From Akkermansia muciniphila (GTDB taxonomy: Bacteria > Verrucomicrobiota > Verrucomicrobiia > Verrucomicrobiales > Akkermansiaceae): a DNA stretch of 64,000 nt. The position numbers were made by a program, and so were the translations under genes. Below are positions 20,736 to 29,011 of this stretch, one piece after another. How positions within the stretch are numbered: the stretch's first letter is position 1; each line of letters begins with the position of its first letter. The stretch lies in assembly GCA_004557455.1 (NCBI GenBank), contig SFDX01000008.1, forward strand, positions 1 to 64,000, written 5' to 3'. The notes beneath the pieces are model-generated. The model saw only the letters and a list, made by a program, of their open reading frames with translations. It ran no database searches and was not told where the DNA came from.

Positions 20736-20744
20736 GCGCCCGGT

Positions 20745-20773
20745 ATTCTACACGCTCCGCCCCCGATTGGCAA
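20745..20773 (-). promoter_or_regulatory. Promoter of the AI-2E permease-lysA unit
   Basis: TTGCCA and TAGAAT are separated by 17 nt; the -10 ends 9 nt before the ATG at 20735. Confidence 0.75.
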
Positions 20774-20836
20774 GGATGATGACGCGAGTAGAACGCACTT
20801 TCCGCCCTCCGTACGACCTCGGCGGCCATTTTGGGC

Positions 20837-20864
20837 TTGCAAAATGCGCAGAGTTTGCTATGTT
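20837..20864 (+). promoter_or_regulatory. Promoter of the GYF/PrsW gene
   Basis: TTGCAA and TATGTT are separated by 16 nt; the -10 ends 11 nt before the ATG at 20876. Confidence 0.65.
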
Positions 20865-20875
20865 GGAGGCCGTAC

Positions 20876-22093
20876 ATGACCAGCAGCGACGACGACTTGA
20901 AGACGGTATACTTGGCCCTCAACGGCAGACGCACGGGGCCCTACTCCCCGGCGGACCTGCGGAGGCAGATTCGCATGGGCGAGTTAGCTGATTCCGTCTT
21001 TGCCTGGCGCAGCGGCATGGCAACGTGGCTCCCCCTGCGCGATGTCCTCGGCGACCTGCCCCCCGTGCCCCCGCCGCCGCCGACCGCCCCCCCGGAGAGC
21101 GGCAAGGAGTTCTTTGCCGACATCACCGGCCTGGAGCGCCTGGAGGGCTTCTCCCTTCGCCGCTTCTTCGCCGGCATCTTCGCCCGCCACACCCCGGAGG
21201 AGGTGACGGACTTCTTCTGCATGGGCGGCTCGAACACCCGCCTACCGCTCAGCCGGGTGCAGACGGAATGGCCCTCCCCGTGGATTTTCACGCGCCTGAT
21301 GCTGCTGGCGGTGGTGCTGTACGTGGGCTTTTACTGGGGGGTGGACATGTTCCGGAACCTCAAGCTGGTACCGGGGTGCATCTTTGTGGGTAACTTCGGC
21401 ATACCCTTCTGCATCATGGTGCTGTTTATGGAGCTGAACGTGTACCGCCACGTCTCCTTTTACGCGGTGTTGAAGGCCTTTATGCTCGGGGGCCTGTTGG
21501 CAATCTTCATCGCACTCTTTCTCTTCGGGCAGACCGGCTTCTCTGCCGCACCCCTCGCCGGTATTATTGAGGAACCCGCCAAGCTCGCCGCCGCCGTGCT
21601 CATCGGCCGCAGGATGATGGACGGACGCGCCCTGACCGGCCTGCTGCTGGGCTCTGCCGTGGGCGCCGGGTTTGCCGCTTTCGAGAGCGCGGGCTATACC
21701 TTCGAGAGTATCATCGCCGTTTGCATGGAACTGAAACGGGACGGCGAGGCCCCCGTGGACCCGGGAGCGCTGATGCAGATGCGCGCCGTGCTCTCCCCCT
21801 TCTGCCATGTGGTGTGGACGGCCATCACCGCGGGTGGTCTGTGGCTGATGATGGGGCGCCTGAAAGAAGAAGGGAAACCCTGCAGTGCCCTGCAAGCCCT
21901 GAGCGAGAAACGCCTGCTGGCCCTGTTTGCCGTGCCCGTGCTGCTGCACACGCTGTGGAACTGCGATTGGGTGCAGAACTTCGGCATTGTCTCCTACGGC
22001 CTGCTGGGGCTGGCCGCTTGGATTACGGCCCTGCGCCTGGTGCAGGCGGGGCTGCGCCAAGCCGCCAAGGAGAAGAGCGATGCCGGCCTCTAG
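20876..22093 (+). CDS. GYF_2-domain PrsW-family intramembrane protease homolog
   Basis: 405 residues. Residues 1-60 form a GYF_2-type domain (VYLALNGRRTGPYSPADLRR ... WRSGMATWLPL). A Pro-rich linker and soluble segment precede at least seven membrane helices. The membrane part carries PrsW-like motifs: EEPAK, then FESAGYTFE, then FCHVVWTA and LLHTLWNCDW. The conserved glutamates and histidines match the proposed catalytic set of PrsW/CAAX-like membrane proteases, which cleave anti-sigma factors or peptides in the bilayer. The substrate is unknown and no anti-sigma gene is nearby. The start at 20876 follows the promoter; the longer frame from 20831 overlaps it. Its stop overlaps the convergent trkH stop by 4 nt. 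Confidence 0.88.
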   Translation: MTSSDDDLKTVYLALNGRRTGPYSPADLRRQIRMGELADSVFAWRSGMATWLPLRDVLGDLPPVPPPPPTAPPESGKEFFADITGLERLEGFSLRRFFAGIFARHTPEEVTDFFCMGGSNTRLPLSRVQTEWPSPWIFTRLMLLAVVLYVGFYWGVDMFRNLKLVPGCIFVGNFGIPFCIMVLFMELNVYRHVSFYAVLKAFMLGGLLAIFIALFLFGQTGFSAAPLAGIIEEPAKLAAAVLIGRRMMDGRALTGLLLGSAVGAGFAAFESAGYTFESIIAVCMELKRDGEAPVDPGALMQMRAVLSPFCHVVWTAITAGGLWLMMGRLKEEGKPCSALQALSEKRLLALFAVPVLLHTLWNCDWVQNFGIVSYGLLGLAAWITALRLVQAGLRQAAKEKSDAGL

Positions 22094-23880
22094 GTGAGCG
22101 GCAACTGCACCTCCGGGTAGCGGTAGGGCTCCTGCTCCTTGGGCCGGATAAACACCATCATGAAGGAGAACACCCCGATACGCCCGAAAAGCATGTTGAC
22201 CGTAATCAGCAGCTTAGAGGCCAAGCACAGGTGCGGTGTAACCCCCAGGGAGAACCCCGTGGTGGCAAAGGCGCTCACCTCCTCAAAAAACAGGGCTTGG
22301 GTACCGCCCGCCTCCGCAGCTGTCTCCGGTTCCAGCATCAGCAGCACCAGGGTGCAGAAGATCACCCAGCTGCCCGCCAGCACCAGCGTGGCCATGGCGC
22401 GGCCCACCGTGCGGCGCGCAATGCGGCATTTGTGCAGCACCACATCCTGCTCGCCCCGCAGAACACGCAGAACCTCCAGCACGCACAGCATGAATACGGG
22501 CGCAAAGACCCCGCCGCCCGTGCCGGCCGGGTTGCCGCCGATGAACATCAGGATGCAGACGAACAGTTTGTGCGCGGGCCCGTAGGTGTTCATGTCGCTG
22601 ATGTTGAACCCGGCCGAGCGTCCCACGGTGATCCATAGGGACTCCCAGAGGGTCCGGAGGGTGCTTCCGCCGTGCGCGGAGGGCTCCAGCGCGCCGAACA
22701 GGAAAAGCAGCAGCGTGCCCGCAAGCGTCACGACGAGCGTAACGCGCACCGCCACCCAGGCGTGCGTGCTCCAGCGGGCGGGATTCGGCCTGCGCCGGAG
22801 CCGGTTCCGCAGGCGTTGCACGGCCTCCATATACACCCCGAAGCCCAAGGTGCCCACGACGGTGGTGAGCATGATGATGCTCTGGCTCGTGTAGTTATAC
22901 AGAATGCACTCCTGCGCCATGTTATCGGGGAAGAGCGAGATGCCGGTATTGCCGAAGGCGGAGACAGCGTGGAACAGCGCGTAGAACCACAGGTGCTCCT
23001 GCGGTACACCCGGCACCCCCAGCCAGGCGTAGTAGAGCGCCGCGGTGCCCAAGGCTTCCACAACAAAGGTAACCGTGATGATGAACCCGATGAGCGAGGG
23101 GATGATGCTCAAGTCTTCCCGGTCCAGAATGCCGGAGATCACCCGGCGGTTCTGTATGCCCAGACGCTTACCCAGCAGCATGATGAGGAAGAAGGAGAAG
23201 GTCATGACCCCGATAGCGCCTACCTGAAAATCCAACAGCAGCACGCATTTACCGAATGGGGTGAAGGTGCCGGCCACATCCACGCAGGCCAGGCCCGTGG
23301 TGGAGGAGGCGGAGACGCACATGAAGAAGGCATCCTCCGGGGCTATGCCGTTGTGGGTAGCCCCGGGGGTCATGATCAGCAGGGTGCTGAGCAGATTAAA
23401 GGCAACCATGCCCGTGAAGAACACGATGGCGGGGGACCAACTCTTGTGCCCGGGGTGAAAGTCCGCCCGCCGGCGGGCCCGGATGTAGCTGATGAGGTTG
23501 AGCACGGCGAGGGTGCCGATGGCGAGGCAGCAGACGAGGGTAGCCGTCATCAGCGCCGGGTTGCGCACGCCCTTCAGCACCTGCACCAGGCAGGGGACTG
23601 CGACGGCTGCAACGGCCAGTTGAATCCACAGGATGGGCGGCCGGTCGTGCTTCTGAATATAGGTGGCAACCCAATGCACCGGCACGGAGAGACTGTTGAA
23701 AAAGACGAGGCCTGCGATAAAGAGCAGGCATGTTTTCTCCATGTGCAGCAATTGAGCCTCCGAGACGCCTGCGTTCATGAAACAGGCCTGCCACAGCACG
23801 ATCACCAAGATTAGGATGCCGGAGATAATCTCCGGTATCTGCAAGGTCGTGTGATGTCGTCTTGCACCTCCGGTTTTCAT
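22090..23880 (-). CDS. TrkH/KtrB family potassium transporter (copy 1)
   Basis: 596 residues, about ten to twelve membrane segments. The selectivity-filter regions of the four pore repeats are visible (SASSTTGLACVDV, HAVSAFGNTGISLF, VGRSAGFNISDMNTY, AFATTGFSLGV). It is the K+-translocating subunit of a Trk/Ktr uptake system; the cytoplasmic TrkA/KtrA regulator is not in the window. It is a tandem paralog of the next gene, with identical length and very similar sequence. The start at 23880 is fixed by a TATAAT ending 9 nt upstream. Confidence 0.94.
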   Translation of the reverse strand: MKTGGARRHHTTLQIPEIISGILILVIVLWQACFMNAGVSEAQLLHMEKTCLLFIAGLVFFNSLSVPVHWVATYIQKHDRPPILWIQLAVAAVAVPCLVQVLKGVRNPALMTATLVCCLAIGTLAVLNLISYIRARRRADFHPGHKSWSPAIVFFTGMVAFNLLSTLLIMTPGATHNGIAPEDAFFMCVSASSTTGLACVDVAGTFTPFGKCVLLLDFQVGAIGVMTFSFFLIMLLGKRLGIQNRRVISGILDREDLSIIPSLIGFIITVTFVVEALGTAALYYAWLGVPGVPQEHLWFYALFHAVSAFGNTGISLFPDNMAQECILYNYTSQSIIMLTTVVGTLGFGVYMEAVQRLRNRLRRRPNPARWSTHAWVAVRVTLVVTLAGTLLLFLFGALEPSAHGGSTLRTLWESLWITVGRSAGFNISDMNTYGPAHKLFVCILMFIGGNPAGTGGGVFAPVFMLCVLEVLRVLRGEQDVVLHKCRIARRTVGRAMATLVLAGSWVIFCTLVLLMLEPETAAEAGGTQALFFEEVSAFATTGFSLGVTPHLCLASKLLITVNMLFGRIGVFSFMMVFIRPKEQEPYRYPEVQLPLT

Positions 23881-23889
23881 CGGCGGGCT

Positions 23890-23918
23890 ATTATAGCACA
23901 GAAGCGGCCGGGTGGCAA
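23890..23918 (-). promoter_or_regulatory. Promoter of trkH copy 1
   Basis: TTGCCA and TATAAT are separated by 17 nt; the -10 ends 9 nt before the ATG. It sits in the 60-bp gap between the two trkH genes, so copy 1 can be transcribed alone. Confidence 0.75.
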
Positions 23919-23940
23919 GCCGCATGTCGGCGGAGCTGCG

Positions 23941-25731
23941 TCAGGTGAGCGGCAACTGCACCTCCGGGTATTGGAAGGGTTTCGGGTCCTTTTGCTGAAT
24001 GAAGATCATCATGAACGCGAACATACCGATGCGCCCGAAGATCATGTTGACGGCAATCAGCAGCTTGGAGGCCGTGCAGAGTTGTGCGGTGATGCCCAGG
24101 GAGTAGCCCGTGGTGGTGAAGGCGCTTACCTCCTCAAAAAACAGGGCCTGCAACCCGCCCGCCGATCGGGCTGTCTCCGGCTCTAGGAGCAGCAGCACCA
24201 TGGTACAAAGGCAGATCCAGCTGCCCGCCAGCACGATGGTGGCCATGGCGCGGCCCACCGTGCGGCGCGCGATGCGGCATTTGTGCAGCACCACATCTTG
24301 CTCGCCCCGCAGAATGCGCAGGACCTCCAGCAGGCAGAGGGCGAAGACGGGTGCATAGATGCCGCCGCCCGTGCCGGTGGGGTTGCCGCCCACAAACATC
24401 AGGAGGCACACGAACATTTTGTGCGCGGGGCCGTAGGTGTTGATGTCGCTGAGCGTGAAACCCGTGGAGCGTCCCACGGTGATCCAGAGGGACTCCCAGA
24501 AGATGCGGTGCGTTTCCCCGCCGTGGTCGGAGGGCTCCAACGCGCCGAGCAGGAAGAGGATCAGCGTGCCCACCATCGTGACAATGAGGGTAACGCGCAT
24601 CACCAGCCAGGCATGCGTGCTCCAGCGGGCGGGGTTCGGCTTGTGCAGTATTTTATGCCGCAGGCGCTGCATGGCCTCTAGGTACACGCCGAAGCCCAGG
24701 GTGCCCGCAAAGGTGCAGAGCATCATGATGCTCTGGCTCGTGTAGTTATACAGAATGCACTCCTGGCCCATGCTGTTCGGGAACAGGGAGATACCGGCGT
24801 TGCAGAAGGCGGAGACGGCATGGAAGAGGGCGTAGAACCACAGGTGATCCTGCGGTACCCCGGGGACGCCCAGCCAGGTGTAGTACAGGGCTGTGGTTCC
24901 CAAGGCCTCGACGCCGAAGGTGATACAGATAACGGATTTGATGAGCGAGGGGATGATACGCATGCCCTCTTGATCCAGGATGCCGGAGAGCACCCGCCTG
25001 TCCTGCATCCCCAGGCGCTTGCCCAGCAGCATGATGAGGAAGAAGGAGAAGGTCATCACCCCGATGGCGCCCACCTGAAAGTCCATCAGCACCACACATT
25101 TGCCGAGGGGGGTGAAGGTGCTGCCGACGTCTACGCCGGTGAGCCCGGTAATGGCGGAGGCCGAGGCGCAGATGAAGAAGGCGTCCTCGAGTTTGATGCC
25201 GTTGTAGGTGGCCCCGGGGGTCATGAGCAGTAGGGTGCTCATGAGGATGAAGGCGACCATACCCGTGAAGAAGACCACGGCGGGGGACCAGCTCTTGTGC
25301 CCGGGGCGGAAGTCGGCGTGCTTTCGGGCCTGGATGTAGCTGATGAGGTTGAGCACGGAGAGACCGCCGATGACGAGGCAGCAGGCCAGGGTGGTCGCCA
25401 TCAGGGCCACGTTGCGTTCGTCCTGCAGCACCTGCACCATGCAGGGGGCCATCACGGCGCCGACCGATAGCTGTATCCAGAGGATGGGCGGCCTGCCGGT
25501 ACGCTGAAAAAAGGTGGCGATGAGGTGCACGAGCACGGAGAAGGTGTTGAAGAAAGCTAGGCCGGCGGTCAGTACCAAGCTGGCTTTTTCCATGCTCAGC
25601 AGCTGCGCTTCGGAGACACCGGCTTTCATGAAACAGGCCTGCCAGAGCACGACAAACAGGATCAGCATGCCGGAGATAATCTCCGGTATCTGCAGAGCCG
25701 TGTGGTGCCGTTGTATGCTGCTTGTCGCCAT
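23941..25731 (-). CDS. TrkH/KtrB family potassium transporter (copy 2)
   Basis: 596 residues, the same length as copy 1. Pore-loop segments are SASAITGLTGVDV, HAVSAFCNAGISLF, VGRSTGFTLSDINTY and AFTTTGYSLGI. In the first loop the Ser-Thr-Thr-Gly of copy 1 is Ala-Ile-Thr-Gly, a difference close to the selectivity filter. The start is the ATG at 25731 (MATSSIQRHHTALQ), supported by a promoter 7 nt upstream; the same frame stays open far upstream by chance and should not be used. Gene duplication is the simplest origin. Confidence 0.94.
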   Translation of the reverse strand: MATSSIQRHHTALQIPEIISGMLILFVVLWQACFMKAGVSEAQLLSMEKASLVLTAGLAFFNTFSVLVHLIATFFQRTGRPPILWIQLSVGAVMAPCMVQVLQDERNVALMATTLACCLVIGGLSVLNLISYIQARKHADFRPGHKSWSPAVVFFTGMVAFILMSTLLLMTPGATYNGIKLEDAFFICASASAITGLTGVDVGSTFTPLGKCVVLMDFQVGAIGVMTFSFFLIMLLGKRLGMQDRRVLSGILDQEGMRIIPSLIKSVICITFGVEALGTTALYYTWLGVPGVPQDHLWFYALFHAVSAFCNAGISLFPNSMGQECILYNYTSQSIMMLCTFAGTLGFGVYLEAMQRLRHKILHKPNPARWSTHAWLVMRVTLIVTMVGTLILFLLGALEPSDHGGETHRIFWESLWITVGRSTGFTLSDINTYGPAHKMFVCLLMFVGGNPTGTGGGIYAPVFALCLLEVLRILRGEQDVVLHKCRIARRTVGRAMATIVLAGSWICLCTMVLLLLEPETARSAGGLQALFFEEVSAFTTTGYSLGITAQLCTASKLLIAVNMIFGRIGMFAFMMIFIQQKDPKPFQYPEVQLPLT

Positions 25732-25738
25732 CGGCTCC

Positions 25739-25767
25739 AGTATACCACAAGGGGGAGGGCAGTGCAA
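25739..25767 (-). promoter_or_regulatory. Promoter of trkH copy 2
   Basis: TTGCAC and TATACT are separated by 17 nt; the -10 ends 7 nt before the ATG at 25731. Confidence 0.78.
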
Positions 25768-25813
25768 GCCGTATGATACCGGCGGCTGCGGAGCATGCTG
25801 ACAGAGTGTCTGC

Positions 25814-25842
25814 TTGCGCCGGCTGCGCGGTGGGGGTAACAT
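25814..25842 (+). promoter_or_regulatory. Promoter of the tonB-exbB-exbD operon
   Basis: TTGCGC and TAACAT are separated by 17 nt; the -10 ends 6 nt before the GTG at 25849. The same spacing as at other leaderless genes supports that GTG as the start. Confidence 0.6.
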
Positions 25843-25848
25843 GGGGCT

Positions 25849-26943
25849 GTGCATGGCGGTGTGAGCAGAAGCAACGGGAGGGGCCGGGCCGGCTTGGCCT
25901 TGGTCTGCGCGGTGCTGTCTCTGCTGGTGCACGGCGGGGCGGCTGTGGGTGTGGTGGTGTTGCAGGACCTGTTGCCCGTGCCATCGGTCTCCGAGGCGGG
26001 GAGGCGCGCTGCGGAGCCGCCGAAGGTGCGGCTGTTGCGGGTGCAGACTGCCGAGCAGGAGAAGCCGCTCGCTTTTGCCAAAACGGACCCGGACCGGCCG
26101 CAGGAGTCTCCGGAGAAGCCGGATTTTATCGGCGCGCGCGATGCCCGGGCTGCAAGTGACCCGCATGCCTATGCCAATCGGTCGGAGGAGAATGCCCCCG
26201 CCATGGAGGGGGATGCAGCGCGGCAGGAGCTGAATACCGTGGAGCAGAATCGACAGGATGGTTTCATCGGGTCGGAGGCCGCTTCCGCGCCTCCCTCGCC
26301 GAATCAGCCCGCGCCGCCGCAGCAGTCCGCAGAGTCGGCGGAGCAGGGGAGACCGGATGAGCCGAGCGGTGCGCCGGAGCAGCCGGCCGAACAGCAGCCG
26401 GCCGCGCCGCAGGAGAAGGAGCAGGCCGGGCAGACCGTGGTGGCTGCGGAGTCGGCGGAGGAGAAGGCAGAGCGGGAGGAGAAGAAGGGGGAGTCGGCGG
26501 CCCTCTCGATGTCGCCGCGGAAGGTGTATTATGACCCGAGCCTTACGCCGGAGGCGCAGCCGGGGTTCCGTACCTTCGAGCGGCGGTCGCGCAGTACGGG
26601 CAGTTTTGTCGTGGGGCGCGGGGCGTCGTTGAATGTGTCTCGTACGCCGATGGGGAGTTACCAGGCGCATCTGTACCGGCTCATCGCGGCCAATTGGTAC
26701 GCCCAGTGTGATGAGCATCGCGGGGATATCATCCCGGGGTCTATTACGGTCAGCATTCGGATCAACAGGAAGGGGCGCATCGTGAATATGGACCTCGTGC
26801 GCCGCAGGGGGGCCGGTATCCTGCAGCAGAATTTCACCCTCCTGGCTATTCGTCAGACTACGCCGCCGCCCATGCCCAAGGAGGTGCAGCAGGAGATGGT
26901 GGGGGACCTGTTGGAGCTTTTCTTTACCTTCATTTTTCAGTAA
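25849..26943 (+). CDS. TonB-family energy-transducing protein
   Basis: 364 residues from a GTG start. One N-terminal membrane anchor (LALVCAVLSLLVHGGAAVGVV, residues about 14-34) is followed by a long Pro/Glu/Gln/Ala-rich periplasmic spacer (about 50-245). The C-terminal domain of about 95 residues (YRLIAANWYAQC, ITVSIRINRKGRIVNMDLV) resembles the TonB C-terminus, with its beta-strand order. Its place directly before exbB and exbD supports a role as the TonB or TolA-like arm of a proton-driven complex feeding outer-membrane transporters. It could instead be a specialised TonB paralog; no TonB-dependent receptor is in the window. Confidence 0.8.
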   Translation: MHGGVSRSNGRGRAGLALVCAVLSLLVHGGAAVGVVVLQDLLPVPSVSEAGRRAAEPPKVRLLRVQTAEQEKPLAFAKTDPDRPQESPEKPDFIGARDARAASDPHAYANRSEENAPAMEGDAARQELNTVEQNRQDGFIGSEAASAPPSPNQPAPPQQSAESAEQGRPDEPSGAPEQPAEQQPAAPQEKEQAGQTVVAAESAEEKAEREEKKGESAALSMSPRKVYYDPSLTPEAQPGFRTFERRSRSTGSFVVGRGASLNVSRTPMGSYQAHLYRLIAANWYAQCDEHRGDIIPGSITVSIRINRKGRIVNMDLVRRRGAGILQQNFTLLAIRQTTPPPMPKEVQQEMVGDLLELFFTFIFQ

Positions 26944-26960
26944 TCAATCATCGTTCGCTT

Positions 26961-27536
26961 ATGTTACAATCAATCGTTGACTTCCTGGATGTCTGCCGAC
27001 CCTTCGGTTACCTGCTTTTGCTGTGCTCGTTGACCATGGTGGCGGCAGTGTTTTACCACCTAATGAGCCGGGGTAACCTGCGTGCCCTGCGTCGCTTGCA
27101 GGCACTGCCGCTTTCCGGCTTGGCCTCGGCCTGCTCGCCCTCCGGCGGCCCGCTGGAGGCGGAGGTGGTCTTCATTCGCGAGCACCGGGATGCACCGGGG
27201 CTGGAGGCGGAGGTGGAGGCGCACCTGCGGGTGTTCATGGATTCCCTGCGCTCGGGGCTCTCGCTCATCAGTACCATGACGAATGTGGCGCCCATGCTCG
27301 GTATCCTGGGCACGGCGCGCGGTTTGGTGACCATCTTCGGTGTCTTCGGCAGCGAGGCCGCGCAGCAGGGGATCGCGCTGGGTATCTCCCAGGCATTGTA
27401 TACCACCATCTTCGGGCTTGCCATTGCCGTGCCGGGGGTGATCGCTACCGCTTGTTTCGAGCGCGCCCTAGAGCACCGCGCGGCTCTCGTGGAGGCTTTC
27501 TTTGCTCATTTGCTTGTCAATCGTGATAAACTGTAA
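26961..27536 (+). CDS. exbB: ExbB/TolQ/MotA-family proton channel protein
   Basis: 191 residues. There is an N-terminal membrane segment (GYLLLLCSLTMVAAVFYHLM) and two C-terminal ones. The family signature VAPMLGILGTARGLVTIFGVF is followed by GIALGISQALYTTIFGLAIAVPGVIA, which carry the channel-lining Thr residues. It forms the pentameric inner-membrane motor part with ExbD. It lies 17 nt after the tonB-like gene and 3 nt before exbD, a tight operon. Confidence 0.93.
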   Translation: MLQSIVDFLDVCRPFGYLLLLCSLTMVAAVFYHLMSRGNLRALRRLQALPLSGLASACSPSGGPLEAEVVFIREHRDAPGLEAEVEAHLRVFMDSLRSGLSLISTMTNVAPMLGILGTARGLVTIFGVFGSEAAQQGIALGISQALYTTIFGLAIAVPGVIATACFERALEHRAALVEAFFAHLLVNRDKL

Positions 27537-27539
27537 GCC

Positions 27540-27959
27540 ATGAAGATTTATTCCCGCAAGCATCGGCAGGAGGGGATTCCCCTGGTCCCGATGCTGGATA
27601 TTCTCACCATCCTGCTCATCTTTTTCATCGTTCACACGGAGCTCAAACACCGTGTCAATGTTATCAATCTGGAGCTGCCGCGTACCTACCACATGGCCGG
27701 TCAGCAGGATAAGGCGGAGTCGTTGCTGCTCGAGCTAGGGCCGGATGGTTCCCTCGTGTTTGACGGGAAAGCCATCGGTGCCGCAGAGCTTCCGGAGGCT
27801 GTTCGGCGACTGCATCAGGCCGATCCCGATGCCTCGATCCAATTCGCTGCCTCCGAGGCCGCTGCCATGGGGCGCTTTGTGGAGGTGCTCGATTGCCTTA
27901 CCTCCGCCGGTCTCCGTGTGGAGCAGGTGCCCGTGCGTATCGACTACCGCGGTAAATGA
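27540..27959 (+). CDS. exbD: ExbD/TolR-family biopolymer transport protein
   Basis: 139 residues. A short cytoplasmic N-terminus is followed by one transmembrane helix (VPMLDILTILLIFFIVHTEL) carrying the essential Asp typical of ExbD/TolR, and then a periplasmic domain (LLLELGPDGSLVFDGKAIG ... RVEQVPVRI). It is the proton-coupled partner of the preceding ExbB. It ends 20 nt before the convergent ankyrin lipoprotein gene. Confidence 0.93.
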   Translation: MKIYSRKHRQEGIPLVPMLDILTILLIFFIVHTELKHRVNVINLELPRTYHMAGQQDKAESLLLELGPDGSLVFDGKAIGAAELPEAVRRLHQADPDASIQFAASEAAAMGRFVEVLDCLTSAGLRVEQVPVRIDYRGK

Positions 27960-27978
27960 CGGTGCCGAGCCCCGCAGC

Positions 27979-28656
27979 TCAGTGGCTCCTCGGGGCTTGT
28001 CGGAGGAGGTTGAGGAGGGCGGGGTCCTCGGTGAGGTCGAGCGGGGTGAGATTCTCGACGTTCGGGCGTATGGTGGCGCCGTGCTTGAGGAGGAGGTCCA
28101 CGAGGGCTTTGTTGCCGCTTTGTACGGCGGGGAAGAGGGCGGTCTCGTTCTCTCCGTCGGTGGCGTTCACCCGGGCTCCGCGGGAGATCAGCATGGCGGC
28201 AATCTGCGTGTTACCCAGCACGCAGGTATCAAACAAAGCCGTCTCGCCGTCCATGTCGCGGGAGTTCGGATCGGCCCCGCCGTTAAGCAGGCAGCGCACC
28301 ACCTCGACGTGCTCATTTTGGCAGGCATGGTAGAGGGGTGTTTCCCCCTGCGCATCCTTGGTGTTGGGGTTGATTCGCTGTTTCAACAGAAGCTGCACGG
28401 TCGGCAGATCCCCGCTGATGGCGGCCAAATGCAGCAACCTCTCCCCCTCCCACAGCCCGATAGCCTGCGCCGCCTCTCTCGTCGCCCCGGCATCCTTCTT
28501 CAATCGAGCATCAATATATTCGCGCATGCGCGGCTCCTCATCGCGTAATACCTCCAACTCATCCGTCATCCGCTGCTCACTCGTCATCTCATGCCACGCC
28601 GTGCTGCTGCACCCCGCCGCTACCAAGGCCAATGCCGTACACCATATGCTCTTCAT
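27979..28656 (-). CDS. Ankyrin-repeat lipoprotein
   Basis: 225 residues. The lipoprotein signal MKSIWCTALALVAAGC has Cys16 as lipid-attachment site. After an alpha-helical segment (20-70) come about four to five ankyrin repeats (GERLLHLAAISGDLPTVQLL, GETPLYHACQNEHVEVVRCL, GETALFDTCVLGNTQIAAML, NETALFPAVQSGNKALVDLL). Probably an envelope-attached protein-interaction module; the partner is unknown. Its leaderless promoter ends 6 nt before the ATG. Confidence 0.9.
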   Translation of the reverse strand: MKSIWCTALALVAAGCSSTAWHEMTSEQRMTDELEVLRDEEPRMREYIDARLKKDAGATREAAQAIGLWEGERLLHLAAISGDLPTVQLLLKQRINPNTKDAQGETPLYHACQNEHVEVVRCLLNGGADPNSRDMDGETALFDTCVLGNTQIAAMLISRGARVNATDGENETALFPAVQSGNKALVDLLLKHGATIRPNVENLTPLDLTEDPALLNLLRQAPRSH

Positions 28657-28662
28657 AACCCT

Positions 28663-28691
28663 ATTCTACCCCACCCCGCTCCCGCTTGCAA
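28663..28691 (-). promoter_or_regulatory. Promoter of the ankyrin lipoprotein gene
   Basis: TTGCAA and TAGAAT are separated by 17 nt; the -10 ends 6 nt before the ATG at 28656. Confidence 0.78.
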
Positions 28692-28765
28692 GCCGTTTCT
28701 GCGGCTTCTTTTCGCCCTTTTGCCCCACCCCGTACATCGAAAACCCGCCCCTCCGCGTTTTTGGC

Positions 28766-28794
28766 TTGCTATTTGCCTCCCGGTGTGCTAGACT
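28766..28794 (+). promoter_or_regulatory. Strong promoter upstream of the CRISPR array
   Basis: TTGCTA and TAGACT are separated by 17 nt. The spacer ends CCTCCCGGTGTGC, almost the same as the tracrRNA promoter (CCCTCCGATGTGC). It reads towards the array on the plus strand. Confidence 0.6.
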
Positions 28795-28800
28795 GCCTCT

Positions 28801-28985
28801 CGCAATGATACGTTGCGAGGTGTCGCTCGGCGAGGCTCTCTTCTCGCTTTGCTTCACCCCTTTCGGTAGCTTGACAGAATGCGAAACTTCAGGATGGGCG
28901 GCGCAGCTTCCGCTTTGGCTGTGCCGCTTCGGGGCGGGGGTGTCTTTCCCATTCCCGCCCCCGTGGGAGGGGATGGGTGCCATGT
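28801..28985 (+). ncRNA. Putative structured RNA or array leader transcript
   Basis: No convincing protein: an ORF of 60 codons from 28805 exists but has unprotein-like composition. The RNA would fold well. CTCGCAA/TTGCGAG is a 7-bp stem at 28799-28819. GCGGCGCAGC pairs with GCTGTGCCGC (10 bp, one G-U) at about 28899-28928. GGGGCGGG pairs with CCCGCCCC near 28934-28968. There is no T-run at the end, so transcription probably continues into the array. It may be a pre-crRNA leader, a separate small RNA, or a leaderless 60-codon gene. Confidence 0.4.
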
Positions 28986-29011
28986 AGGGGGCGGTGGGGG
29001 AGCGTGGCTTG

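Noticed and set aside
22672..23814. 380-codon plus-strand frame opposite trkH copy 1
   Set aside because: Antisense shadow with His/Gly/Gln-rich content; no family match.
25732..26718. Upstream extension of trkH copy 2 to a 925-codon frame
   Set aside because: The added ~330 codons are antisense to the tonB-like gene and are Arg/Leu-rich noise; a promoter and ATG at 25731 fit the paralog exactly.
28805..28987. 60-codon leaderless ORF after the array-proximal promoter
   Set aside because: Position relative to the -10 would allow it, but the product is Trp/Phe/Cys/Pro-rich without protein-like pattern and the DNA is dominated by RNA stems. Kept only as an alternative to the structured RNA.
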